NCBI GenBank assembly: GCA_947069175.1
Contig: CAMTDV010000023.1
Span: forward strand, 89,402,240 to 89,466,239
Length of the DNA stretch: 64,000 nucleotides
Direction of reading: 5' to 3'
DNA from: Scalesia atractyloides
Lineage: Eukaryota; Streptophyta; Magnoliopsida; Asterales; Asteraceae
The notes under the pieces are model-generated. The model was not told where the DNA came from and searched no databases. It worked only from the letters and a program-made list of their open reading frames with translations. This document shows, piece by piece, positions 45,827 through 57,353 of this stretch; within the stretch, counting starts at the first letter, position 1, and each line of letters opens with the position of its first letter. The translations under genes were made by a program, and so were the position numbers.

Positions 45827-47110
45827 CTACGGTGGTTGTAGATTAATTAGCCCTTCGGGCATCTCCCATTCTGATTTATGCGGGAGTGGATTTTTCGCTT
45901 CTTCATACATGTTTTTGTATACTTCATTGGTATAAGATGGCAGAGCGTAGTGACTACAGTCCTTTTCTCCTAAAAATCGTGAAACGTCAATGACGTGGCC
46001 ACATGAAAAACCAGATACTTGCCAAACACGACAGCTGGATATTCGATTCAAGAAATTAACAAAACCACTCTTATTCACATCTTCAACATCAAAAGTGTTA
46101 ACCCTAATGCCATCAACAATCCACATTCTAGAATGAGCAATTTTCTCTTGAACTTTTTTCTCCGCCCACTCTGTAAGCAAGTGTTTTCCATGGATACCCT
46201 CATTTCAACGCTAATAAAATCATTTTATTTAAATAGTCGGAAGAATTCTTTGATTTGTTTGGTTAGCATTTTCCATGGATGTTTAGATAAAGCGTTGGTA
46301 GATTCCGCATTGTTAGATGTCAAATAATGATATATTTTGCCCATATTGTGTGCATTTGACAATTTCCCACCCGATAGTTAATAGAGTGTTACATATTCTC
46401 GTAAATACTACACATAGCGTGTTGAACGATTCGTCAAAATCGGTGGTCTTGTAAGCCTTACAAGTCTTCCACCAAAGTGACTCGTGTTCCGTCTTTTGAT
46501 TTGATGGTAAACGTAGGTTCACCATTAAATGGAAACAACACAACCCGTGAAAGGCTTGTGGAAGATCGCCAAATCTGGATGAACGCCAATTCAATTCTCA
46601 GTTTTGACAAAAACCAGGTCCAAGAGTCACCATCCTCAGTTTTTCCGATACCGTAGGCAACAGGAAAAATCTAATTGTTTCCATCCATGCCAACCACCAA
46701 GAACATCCTTCGTTTAAACTCACCTTTCAAGAGCACAAATCTATGATAATCACCGGTCTTAAATTACTAATAAAGCTCCAAGTCTGACAATGAATTCTTA
46801 TTAAAAAGTCAAGAGGACTTTTACCTAATTAAAATATATATGTACAAAATTTATCATACTGACCACAACACAATAGCGACAAAGACCATTTCAAAACCTT
46901 CATCAGTTAAGAAGTAAGTAACTGTTTCGGGATTTGCCTTCTTCAAATTGTAGCAATAGATTGGGAGTTCGGCAAAAGAGTTTGTGCTGCTTCCTTGCTA
47001 AAGTTCTAATGCGTTACATTTTCGACACAAAGCTTGCATATAAGTTATGTTGACTTTAATTTTTTCTCTAAAATCTTTGACTCTATCATTGCACAGGTAT
47101 ATAGGACCGT
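45827..47110 (-). pseudogene. Mutator-like (MULE) transposase with SWIM zinc finger, broken
   Basis: In order on the minus strand: FAELPIYCYNLKKANPETVT (about 46920-46980), a DDE-core stretch IIIDLCS...GMDGNN and YGIGKTEDGDSWTWFLSKLR (46760-46600), LCCFHLMVNLRLPSNQKTEH (46540 region, with an HxL motif), TDFDESFNTLCVVF, and a C-terminal SWIM zinc finger CRVWQVSGFSCGHVIDVSRF (about 46000), ending YEEAKNPLPHKSEWEMPEGL and a stop at 45827. This is the MuDR/FAR1-type transposase layout. Several frameshifts, so inactive. Terminal inverted repeats were not found. Confidence 0.8.
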
Positions 47111-49155
47111 TGTCTTTTAATGATTTTTTAGTTGGCTACCCAACACCTTTGGGTTTGCTTGACGAAGGTGAGGATATGTTTGCGTCTTAGAACATGTATG
47201 TTTTTCATTGATATTTAACATAAAACACACTAGAAGATTTCCAACTATATGCCCTAAAAGCCCGTGACAATTGTCAGCTACATATGATGCGTCTTAGAAC
47301 ATGTGGTGGCAACAATGGATCTATCACGACTATGTAGTAATTATCGTAGTGGTCTTTGGGGTAATGCATAGATGATTAAGCTTGCTCATAGTCTTTGGCG
47401 ACATAGAGCGAAAGCCCGCTGGCAGATAACCGACGACTCTCTTTGGTGGTTTACACTGTCAGCTAAGATCGCTACAATTACCGCTAGGGATGACAAAAAA
47501 CACTTGAAGGTGACCAAACCCAGTGCATCACCCTTGGAGTGCACTTGGATGATGTGGATGACGGGCTGCGTTGTAGGAGACGAAATTTTTCCAAACCCCA
47601 CGTACCAGTTGCATGATATTTGGCATGATGGTTGGCCTAGGAAGGGTACAAAAAAATTTCATTCAGTTTATTTCAAAATGTACTAAAGAAGTGTATATCA
47701 TGTGGTCTTATAACTTGTACACAATATTTTTTAAATTTAAATCATTTAAAAAGCATTAATTTATGTCATGCTTTAATTTATTTAGTTTATAGTAATTTGA
47801 TAAAGTTAATAGGTGTACAAGCCATTGATACAACTAATACACAATGTAGAGTTATTAATGATACTAAAAATTAAAAAAAAGGATTAATTTTTTAAATTTA
47901 TATATATTTAACGGCTAGAAGAAATTCTACTGTTTTTAATGTATTTATTAATTTTAGTAATATGAAAGTCAAAAATCGAATTAATTATAAAAGAATTTGA
48001 TTATTAGAAGAAACTATAAATAGTGGTGAGAATGTTTGTAGCATTGAAAAGAAAATTGATGTTTTTGATGTAATTATAAAAATTTGGTGTAACATATTAT
48101 CGACCACGTATAGAGGTGCATCTAACATATTAGGGTGGTGATGGTATAAATAATTCAAATAATATAATCTTGGAAAACAAGAACCTTAACATGCAATAAA
48201 TTGATTCGCCCTTGCATTATATACATTCACGAGGTTATGTTGGACATTTTCCCCCCCACTATAAATTTGAGTCGACCCTACTAAGAATAAGAAGAGAAAA
48301 GAATATTATCTGTCTATTATAACAAACCTGAATCATACCGAGATAATTGCAAAAGATTTGTTTAGAAGAATGTTGCATTATTTTTTATTTAATTAACTAA
48401 AGTTCACTTTTTTAATTAATCATAATCTTAATTGCAAAAATAATCAACACTATTATTTCATCTAGTTTACTTGATTTTTTAAGATGTCTTTTATGTACCT
48501 GTGTATAAGTTAATGTAAAATGCAACTTTTGCATGCAAAACGTACATAAAATATATGTATTCTAGGACAAGATGGAACTTTTGACATAATCATAAACATG
48601 GTACGAGAGTTGTTCCACGTAGACGAGTGAACAAACCTTAGAGTGTTATATAAGTGGGATCATTCCTTGTATATTGTTTCCTTAGCGTATACACACATGT
48701 GTTAACCGTGGACGATGAACAAAATGTAGTGTTTTAATGCTGCACCTTATGGTTGATGCATGGTTCAGTAGTAAGTTGAAGTTGACGGCTCTACTCGTTT
48801 GCTAAATTGAAATAACAAGTTTTGGTTGTCCAATTAAAATCTATATTAACTTATTTTTTTTGTGTATTACAATTTTATACAAGCGTCTCACTTTCTTTTT
48901 GTGTGAATACAAAATGAAGATGAAGTTTCATTTTTAGATGTCGAGAAAACTATATCATACACATAAAAATAGAGATGTGAGTTACTATGGTGCGCGAGTT
49001 ACTGATAGTGCATATTTTATGTGCTATCTCGGGCATATGAGTTATCTCTAACTGTGCACATTTGTTTTGGTTATTGTACGCTAGGAAATAAACAAGTTAT
49101 GTGAAGCAAGATCCGAAATCTCTTTTATGATACCCTATTTAATATTTCTTTGAAA
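47111..49155. other. Intergenic, no gene recognised
   Basis: A plus-strand reading frame at 47372-47686 (104 codons) matches nothing I know and may be part of the decayed Mutator element. The remainder is AT-rich with no repeats having clear borders. Confidence 0.4.
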
Positions 49156-49710
49156 TATTGAATTTTAATAATCACAACTATTCGTCGTTGGCTATCAACA
49201 TTTACAACTTAAAAAATAACCACTTGCAGTCTCGACTATTAATATATTGGCCTCCAATAGACCCTAACTAACATAACCCTAACGTCATTAGTCTCCCGTT
49301 GCCGTAGAAATGATTTTAGCCAAAAAAAGGTTCCCGAAGGTCCGATCTAGTGTTATAAAGAGGTTTACGACGAAAATGTTGAGTTAACCAACCTAAAAGT
49401 TGACTTTTCCGAGCAAAAAGAAGTTTTCTGGTGTAAAAGAGTTTCCCGACGACCTCAATAATTGAGCTTTTTACTAGAAAAAGGTTACTAAAGGTCCGTA
49501 ATAAGGTCACAAAAAAGGTTTGGGACGTAAAGGTTGAGTTTTCCGGCCAGAAAGGAGTTTCCGCTGACCGGAGACTAACGAAGTTAGGGTTTTGATTATC
49601 AGGGTCTATAGGAGGCTAATATGTTAATAGTTGGAACTTGTTATGATTATTTTTGAAATTGAAACTGTTGACGGCTAATCACGAATAATTAGGATTATTA
49701 AAATCCAATA
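49156..49710. mobile_element. Foldback-type element with about 150-bp terminal inverted repeats
   Basis: Arms 49156-49304 and 49561-49710 are inverted copies: the left starts TATTGAATTTTAATAATC, the right (reverse complement) TATTGGATTTTAATAATCC. Both contain 'tattaa(t/c)atatt(g/a)gcctcc' and 'ttagtctcc'. The 256-bp middle holds two imperfect direct copies of a unit with 'aaaaaggtt...aaaggtccg'. Long TIRs are typical of Mutator-like MITEs. No target duplication could be verified. Confidence 0.75.
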
Positions 49711-50151
49711 CTCCTGTTTCTTTTATTTGGTTCAATCCATAGATAACTCTGGGTCAAACTGCAAACCTGAACCAACCTAACCGGTCCGGTTTCAAACTTT
49801 AATACGATTGGTTCAGTTACGAAAAGATGTAAGTTCAATGTTACTAAACCGGTCCGGTTTCAAACTACACATGTTAACTAAACCGGGTCCTAAACATTTC
49901 TACTTGTAGTTTAAGTATGTAAAATATGAACGTATGTTGATAAACATGACATACCCTTTCTTTCATTTCTTTTTTTTTTTAAAGTAATTTTCAAAGCTCG
50001 GGCCTTTCAGGGCCGGCCCTAAGCATGTGCCGGGTGGGCGACGGCTCAGAGCCAAAAACCTAAAAGGACCTGTAAAATTTAAAAAAAAATCAATTATAGT
50101 TAAATTATATGAAGATTATGAATAGTTATAATATTGCAACGAACAAAACAA
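49711..50151. other. Intergenic with possible TIR-element start
   Basis: 'cagggccggccctaagc' at 50009 resembles a TIR-transposon terminus; a possible partner is 'gcccagggcccaaaattt' near 50697. Their pairing is only partial, so no element is claimed. Confidence 0.35.
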
Positions 50152-50321
50152 ATGGCCCTTTGTGTCAGTGGTAGAGCACCACTTTTGTAAACATGAGGTA
50201 TCTAGTTCGATTCCCCATATATTGGTCTTGGTGGAGTATTTTTTTGTTTGGAGTTTTGTTTCAGTTTCTTTTTGGGTGTACGTGGTAGTAATTCTGGCTA
50301 AGCTTACCCGTTAAAAAAAAA
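50152..50321 (+). mobile_element. tRNA-derived SINE
   Basis: Begins with pol III boxes: A box TGTGTCAGTGGTAGAGC at 50161 and B box AGTTCGATTCC at 50214, spaced as in a tRNA. A T-rich, non-tRNA body ('ttttttgtttggagttttg') and a 3' A-rich tail (gttaaaaaaaaag) follow. The body wording recurs right after it (50348-50437), probably a 5'-truncated second copy. Confidence 0.75.
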
Positions 50322-50347
50322 GAAATCATATGATCCTAATAATCATC

Positions 50348-50437
50348 TAGTTTTAGTTTTTGTTTGGGTGTTTGTGGGATTTATTCAGGCTAAGCTATTT
50401 TTGTTGGATAAAGTTTCCTTTGTTGGTTAAAAAAAGG
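50348..50437 (+). mobile_element. 5'-truncated SINE copy
   Basis: 'tttttgtttgggtgt', 'ggctaagct' and 'gttaaaaaaagg' match the 3' half of the SINE upstream. It is bracketed by near-identical atatgatccta(a)ataatcat sequences (50328-50349 and 50439-50460) that look like a target duplication. Confidence 0.6.
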
Positions 50438-50460
50438 ATAATATGATCCTAAATAATCAT

Positions 50461-52625
50461 ACATATATGATTTGATCAAATTTCTAATAAAAATACAATA
50501 TTGTTTTATCTAGTGTAAAATAAATAATGGATTAATAGCTAAAAGTACAGCAACGATGCGTGAATCAGGAGCGATCAATTGAAAAGGGTTCGAAATTATC
50601 GAGTTTTCACATTGAAACTTTTGATTTATGGGTTTTTTATAACAATTATCGTCGTATCATGGGTTGTAATTATATTAGGGCCTGGTTTCTTTATCTCGCC
50701 CAGGGCCCAAAATTTCTGTAACATTTTCGGAGACTGGCTTAAACAACGTAGGCTTGATCACGTCAAACACTATCAACTCGAAGTTTTACTAAGATGATCT
50801 CCATCGCTGGAAGAGGGGCGAAACCGACGTGGGGTGAGTTATATACCTGGGGGGGGGGGGGGGCATTTGTGTTGCTATGTGTTTGTGTTTGATCAAATAG
50901 AAGGTCCAAATATTTTGTTTTTGCTCTTATTAAAATTGTATTTCTATATGAAATTTATCTTTATGGCATTCATTCTAAAGTAGTGTCATGTCAAGGTATG
51001 AAACAAACAAAGTACATTTAACACAAGGAGACATCCTTCAATCAAGCTTTAACTTTTTCAGCTAGATCTAGTGACACTAACAACTCCCACTAAACTAATA
51101 ACCCTACTAATTTAAATATGTTAATTTTATTTCTGATTTTAGATTTTCTTTCCTTACCCAAACGGCCTAAGATACTAAAAACATAAAATAAAATATAAAA
51201 AGACTGAAGCTACTTATATGTAACCATAACAATTAATATTACCTTAATCCACCTTCAGATGAGATGTCTTCAAGAGGGGGGTCGTAACTGGAGGTTTATT
51301 CGAGTACAGTTGTAAAATACTTAAATACAAACTTAATAGGTACTCATAGTCAATTAAATTTAATACATGAGGTGAGATCATCTTGATTGACTTGATGGCT
51401 AAGTGCTACACCTTGACTTGGTTTAATTACATTCCTAGAAGCTACTCCAATGGCTAGGGACCAGTCAATTGTTCAAGTTGCTACATCATACCAATTGATT
51501 CATTGCTCATTACTTCAAAATGAATGGTTTTGGTTGACCCAAATGCTTTAGGTGTATTAAACTGTTTTGGTATTGTTTGATGATGGAATGAATGAATGAA
51601 TATACATAACACAACAAAAGAAGAGAAGATCTTTGTCCTCTCCTCATCTTATACATGTTTCTATATGTGTGCAAGTTTTTTTGGTATATCGGTTAGTATT
51701 TAGTTATTTACAATGGCGTATGGATAATATTTGAAAAAAAAACTAGCATAATTTTTTTTTCTTGAAACACTCACTTAACCTACTTTTAACATATCAAAGT
51801 TTAAACATGTAAAGTGAAACACGAAAAGTTATATCTGCTCAATGCATATATGTGAAAAATGAATAGTAATAAATAATGACTTGTTACCTTTTAAACTTAT
51901 AAAAATTTAATAAAATGATATTCTAAAATTTTTGAATTATTTAAAAGGTAGCGATATATTATTTAAAATATATGTTTACAAATAGATTTATTTTAAAGAA
52001 GTGTAAAGACTTTAATATAACAAAATTGAGTTAAGAGACTTTTTTTCATATTATTTTGACATGTTTAAAGATTTAATATGTCAAATATGTTTAGTGACTT
52101 TTTTTGCAAAATATGTAAAATTATATTGATCTTTTATGATATTAACCCTTACATAATCTAGACAAAGTATTATGTTTTTTGATTTAGATTAACTACTTTT
52201 CCTTTTACTTAAACACCCTCTAAATCCATATTTATGTGATTAAATGATAGATCCAAAAATTGAGCTAATAATCAAAAAGATATGATGAACACTTGATACA
52301 CAAAGATTGAAGGTCATTTAGTTACAAAAAGAATACATATAGTGTTGCAATTTTATCTTATGGGTTTTAAAATATTGATAGCAAGTGAATAATTGATGGT
52401 ATGATTGACACTTTATTGGTCACATAATACTATAAACATGCTACAGAATCTTGAGAAAAGTTGTTTCCATAACAAATCGAAAACGACATTCACCCACCGT
52501 GGGGCTTTGGGAGATGAGCACAAATCAACACAACCTCTTCTTTTTAGGAAAAAATAAAGTAAAGAAAACATAAAAATTGAGAAAAAAAATAAAGTGAAGA
52601 AAACATAAAAAGACAAGATTAGTGG
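50461..52625. other. Intergenic, no gene recognised
   Basis: AT-rich. It includes a 15-base G run at 50849-50863. No coding domain, RNA gene or bounded repeat recognised. Confidence 0.5.
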
Positions 52626-52636
52626 ATCAAAATCTC

Positions 52637-53420
52637 CTTTTCAATTATCATTAATTAATATTAAATTAAATAATTTCAATAATATCACAGAAAACCATAG
52701 CCACAACCCCACATTTCCCTTAAATAGTAAGTTATGCAATGATCATTGTACCTGGATTTGACCGTTATGATTAAACAGGAATTTGATAATTCACTAGTTC
52801 AAGGTAGGGTGGAAAGTACCGGAAACGAGTTGAGTCGCTCACGAGCTAGATCAGATCGATAAAAGTTCAAAACGAGCTAAGCCTTATCAAGTCAAGCTCG
52901 AGCCTCAAATAAAGTTCATTTGGTTATCGAGCCCGAGCTCGAGCCTTAGATAGAAAGATCGCTTTAGGAACATCAAGCCTTTTGTATTTTTAATTTTTAA
53001 CTCAACTCTTTTTAGACTTCTATGTATTAACTAATCCAGATGAGCTCGAGCCGAGCCGATCTCAAGCTTCAAATTATGTATACGAGCCGTGCTTGAGCCC
53101 AAAATCATAGGCTTGAATCAAGCCAAGCTCGAGCTTCATCAAAGCAAAAGAGCGGAGCTCAAGTAATGTACGACTCGGCTTGGCTCGTCTGCACCCCTGG
53201 TTCAAGGTAAAGGGTAACATGGTAATTTGATATTTCACTTTTCAATTATCATTAACTAATATCATATTATATAATTATATAATATCACAGAAAATCACAA
53301 TCACAACCCCACATTATCCTTAACTATAAGTAAGCAATGATCATTGTACCCTGGATATGACCGTTATGATCAAATAGGAAATTTGATATTTCACTAGTTG
53401 AAGGTGAAGGGTAGTAAGGT
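52637..53420. repeat. Tandem duplication (about 205-bp unit), first copy split by a MITE
   Basis: 'ttttcaattatcatta(a)ctaat', 'cacaaccccacatt', 'caatgatcattgtacc' and 'gaccgttatgat' occur in the same order in both copies (52637 onward and 53239 onward). The hAT MITE at 52805-53199 interrupts copy 1. Confidence 0.85.
52805..53199. mobile_element. hAT MITE with perfect 8-bp target duplication
   Basis: 395 bp flanked by GTTCAAGG on both sides (52797-52804 and 53200-53207). The ends TAGGGTGG... and ...GCACCCCTG are imperfect inverted repeats. The interior repeats gagctcgagcc and its complement, as in the related element at 56438-56933. Confidence 0.85.
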
Positions 53421-55187
53421 CATTTGGCTTAGCTTTCAAGAGGAACGGCCGCCTCGGGCCTCACTCTATTTAACCGAACAGTTCCAAGAATGTACTCGGG
53501 AAGCTCTTCTTGTTCCTTGGCCTGCAAGTTATAACTCATAAGGATCACAGTTATAGCTTATACATAAGGGTATTTTAGGCATTTTGAGTGGACCTCTATT
53601 AAGATGGCAAGATCAACAACGATGCTCGTTACATATCCAAGAACGATACCAATGACATTTCTTGCAACAGATGAGGAACGAATATCAACATCAATCTGAA
53701 CAAGAGGTGTTACCAAAACGCTGAAATAATTAACTTTCGATAAAAGGTCAACCGTAGTCAACACAATTTTCCCATTTCACAACTTGAAGGGGTGTCTAGA
53801 TGTGCGTTTTGATAACTCAGATCGAAAAAGTGAGTTTCAAAATGCACATCCAGACACCCCGTTAGACAAAAGACGGTCAATTTAAGCATTTTTAACAAGG
53901 GTATTTTGGACATTTGACAACTTACCTCTAAGAAGTTGTCTTGTCTTAGATAGTTGCATGATACAGCTTTCCCTAATAGGCAAGCTTTTGTTCCGACGGC
54001 CCGTTTTACCATCCAATATCCCTGTTACACAACTTATTGCTAAATTTTCACGAGTCCTAAATAAAATTTAATGTCACAAACAAGAAAATAGTGGTGGCTC
54101 AACAAGTTGGGTTACAGATAAAGTGGGTTTGCTTGGAAACGGGTCTACTTTTAGTAAAGTATGACAGTGGGCGGGTTGGGTTGACCCACACTTTTTTTGT
54201 CAATTTCTTTTATCGGGCCCAAACTCACACGCTAATTCTACAAAGTTGTCTCAATTGGGATTTGAAGCCTTCAGTCTGTCCACAGTTTTTATTCTTTTAA
54301 TAAAAATTTTAGTGTGTTGATTATGATTACGAAACAATACTATTACTATTCAATTTGAATTTGAAAATTTGAATGAAGCGGAATCATGTCGTTATATATT
54401 AAAAAGACGTTGGGCGACTCTCAACACCTTGACCTGGTATTAAAATATCTAATGTGTTGATTATGTTTTAATTTTATAATTAAATATGTAATGTGTTCAA
54501 TTTTTTTAATAAAATATTTAACGTTGATTATGGTGGTTTTATGTTAGCTATTTTCTGCATGGTCATATTACTCATTCTTAAGTAAATGAGTCGAAACTGC
54601 TACCTCTACAAAAAAAAAATGTACCTCAACAATACTCGGGATCAATTTGAATCTTGAATCACGAAAACTGTTACTTTCATCAATGAACCTTCCCAATAAG
54701 GAGTCCTTTACAACCGGCTTATCAGAAGTAAAGTAGAGAACTAGACTGTAGTTAGGTTTAGCAGGCACCTGAAATTCATTAAATCCTTTTTTCAAAAGGG
54801 GCGCGGGTGGTTTTTGCAATCATTTAGGGGTTAGGTACCATTTCTTATTTATTACTTAGTTCACTTTTGCAAATACAATTCTGTATAACTGTAATGACTT
54901 GTTCACCAAGTTTCTTGCTAAAGACGTTAAAAGAGTATTCATATTTATAGTTGATGACTTGTTTACTAAATTACCTGCAGGTTCATGACAGGACAAATGA
55001 AAGTTTTTTCCCTGCTTGCGACTGTAAATAAGAAAATGAAATGATGTACATATCAGTAGAAAAGGTAAATAATACGAGTGCAGGAAAAAAAACATAGACG
55101 ATGAGTAATTTTTCGAACCGTTAGAAATGGGTCGGTTTGGTTTAACAAGAAACACTTGGTCCAATCGTTTATAGTTTCTTTCTTTTG

Positions 55188-55513
55188 GAGTAAAGTACAC
55201 GTTCCTGTGGTTAATCAAAATTTTGATTTTGGTCATTGGCTTTCCAAAAGTACACGAATAGTACCTGTGGTTTCCACTTTGTAACGCATTTAGTCACCAA
55301 CCAACAAATCTAAAGGTTATAGCATGTCCAAGTTAGGGACTAAATGCGTTACAAAGTGCAAACCACAAGGACCATCAATGTACTTTTGGAAAAAGCTGGA
55401 GACTAAATGTCTTATAAAATGCAAACCATAGGGACCACCTGTGTACTTTTGGAAAGCTAGAGACCAAATCCCAAAACTTGGTAAACCACAGGGACCATCC
55501 GTGTACTTTACTC
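55188..55513. mobile_element. MITE with GAGTAAAGTACACG ends
   Basis: Inverted ends GAGTAAAGTACACG / CGTGTACTTTACTC. Inside, '(g)tgtacttttggaaa' and 'aaccac/ta(a/g)ggaccat' recur three times, so the element is partly built of internal repeats. It lies in an intron of the EDR2-like gene. The class is probably Mutator-like, judged by similarity to common plant MITEs; no target duplication was verified. Confidence 0.7.
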
Positions 55514-56364
55514 TAATTTTCTTTCTTTTTGGGACAAATATGAGCCTAGGACAACAATTATCAAATTTTCTAAAAGAAATCAATTTAGGAGGTCGTATGC
55601 ACTAAAACAGAATTCGGGATACCATGGACGCGTTTGAGCGCTCAACCCAAACTGACCCATTCATAAGTAAACAGGTCAAAATTATCATGCCTATGGCATA
55701 ACCAAAAAGATTAGATGAGAAAACTTTTGAATACCTGAAGAAGACATTTGGGATGCAAAGCCACCTTACATGCTGGATTGTTGACTTTAAACCAGTCAAC
55801 TGCTGTAAGTTTCAAAAGGGGATCCCCTCGGATACCTGAACGCAACACTTTCAAAACAAGCATCCAATCATCCTTAAATTACATAAAAAAATTAACCAAA
55901 TTTCACCTTAGCACTATCTTTTAAGTATGTCTTTCCGCGTATCATAAATCCCGTACCACTTGGAGACATCCAACAGTTGGTATCGGTCTCACTCTTCGCT
56001 TCACACAGAGAACCACATAAGTGGCTAGAACCAGGGTCTAATCACATGAAATAATACATATACGTTAAGCCAGTAGTTGAGCCGGACAAAATAGATTGGG
56101 GTTGAAACGAGCCAGGTGGGTCGATCCGCAAACATTTTTGTCCATCTTTTAAGTTATTAATGATTACAAAAACAATATATTACAAAGACATCGAAAATAG
56201 ACTTCTGATGATTTTCCACATGGTTGACCTGTTTATGAAACAATACAGCCAAACTGACCCGTTTGACCTATGGGTGCTATTACAATATATAGGCATTACG
56301 AGTAACCCTAAAAACCTAACTAGCCCGTGGGCCCATAGACTCAGTATTTAAGGTTTTCGAATCA

Positions 56365-56425
56365 AGCCCACGGCCCGGTATATCACTAGGGTTACAGTAT
56401 ATAGAGATATACCGGGCCGTGGGCT
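56365..56425. repeat. 20-bp perfect inverted repeat (short hairpin)
   Basis: AGCCCACGGCCCGGTATATC (56365-56384) and its exact reverse complement (56406-56425) around a 21-nt loop, inside an EDR2-like intron and just outside a hAT-like MITE. Confidence 0.9.
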
Positions 56426-56437
56426 CAGTTATTCTAA

Positions 56438-56933
56438 TAGGTGCAAACGAGCCAAACCCGAGCTTGACCAAACTAGAGCTTGAGCTTTGTTTTGAGAGCT
56501 CGAGCTTGGCTCGTTGGTAGTTTGTCAAGCTCGAGCTCGGCTCTTTATAATCTATTAATTAATATATTAAATAAAAATAATTTAAATAATAAACTCGTTT
56601 AGGCTGGCAAGCTCGATAAGTGAAGCTCGGGCTCGTTTACTAAACAAGCTTAATTTTAGGTTCGGACTCTGCTCGTAAACAAGTTTAAATAAGCTGGGCT
56701 CGGGTCGTTTACTAGACAACTTTAAATAAAGGGTAAAAGTTATTAAATATTAATCAAACTAATATTACACTAAGGCTCGACGAGCTTGACAAGCTTCACA
56801 TGCTAGGCTCGAGCTCGGGCACAAGCTTTATTTTAGGCTCAAGCTCGGGATCAATAAGGCTCGACTCGTTTCGATCTTTTTCTTGAGCCGATCTCGAGCA
56901 GCTCAAGAGCCACTCGATTCGTTTGCACCCCTA
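56438..56933. mobile_element. hAT-like MITE (TAGGTGCAAACGA ends)
   Basis: The left end TAGGTGCAAACGAGCC and right end TTCGTTTGCACCCCTA are inverted. The interior is full of gagctcg/cgagctc words, like the element at 52805. No 8-bp duplication seen, so age or boundary errors are possible. Confidence 0.65.
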
Positions 56934-57353
56934 GTTTGACCCTTCATAACATGTGCATAAACTAAAAGCAGACACCTGGGTTCGTCTTTTGATTCAAGCC
57001 GGAAACTGTAGGTTTCATACTTTGATCCTAGTAAAGTTAAAAGAGTAGAATTACAACGATTTATTTATTTGAACTAATACTATAAAAGTTAGCTATATGT
57101 ATGCACAAATAATTGATGAAGTTGCATTATAAAGGAAGCAAACAGACCTTGCAGACATCTTGTGCGTCATCATAATCAATATTATCGTAATCATCATCTT
57201 CTGATGACGATGAGGAGGAGGGATAAGCAGAAATTGCATCATAAAACTGATCAGCAACTTCATCGTCATCCTCAAAGTCGTTAACCGACAAAGAAACTTC
57301 CTTATCCAAAACTGCGGATGTTGCGGATTTTGCACTGGTGTAAGCCTTTATAC

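Larger units (their letters stand above)
53429..57353 (-). pseudogene. EDR2-like gene fragment (DUF1336/EDR2 C-terminal domain)
   Basis: Eight exons, all GT-AG: 57353-57148, 56037-55907, 55835-55735, 55021-54975, 54768-54625, 54021-53926, 53695-53594 and 53521-53429 (stop TAA). They encode, in order, an acidic linker (EVADQFYDAISAYPSSSSSS), CGSLCEAKSETDTNCWMSPS, GDPLLKLTAVDWFKVNN, VPAKPNYSLVLYFTSDKPVV, MVKRAVGTKACLLGKAV, DNFLE and SSSVARNVIGIVLGYVTSIV, ending LPEYILGTVRLNRVRPEAA. This is the C-terminal domain of ENHANCED DISEASE RESISTANCE 2, which in Arabidopsis limits salicylate-dependent cell death. The PH and START domains expected upstream are absent; transposon debris lies there. One base is missing at the exon 2/3 join and one in exon 4 (FVL|VMNLQ region), so it is probably a pseudogene, unless these are assembly indels. 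Confidence 0.82.

Noticed and set aside
47372..47686. Plus-strand 104-codon reading frame as a gene
   Set aside because: No recognisable domain and it lies beside a decayed Mutator transposase; length alone is compatible with chance.
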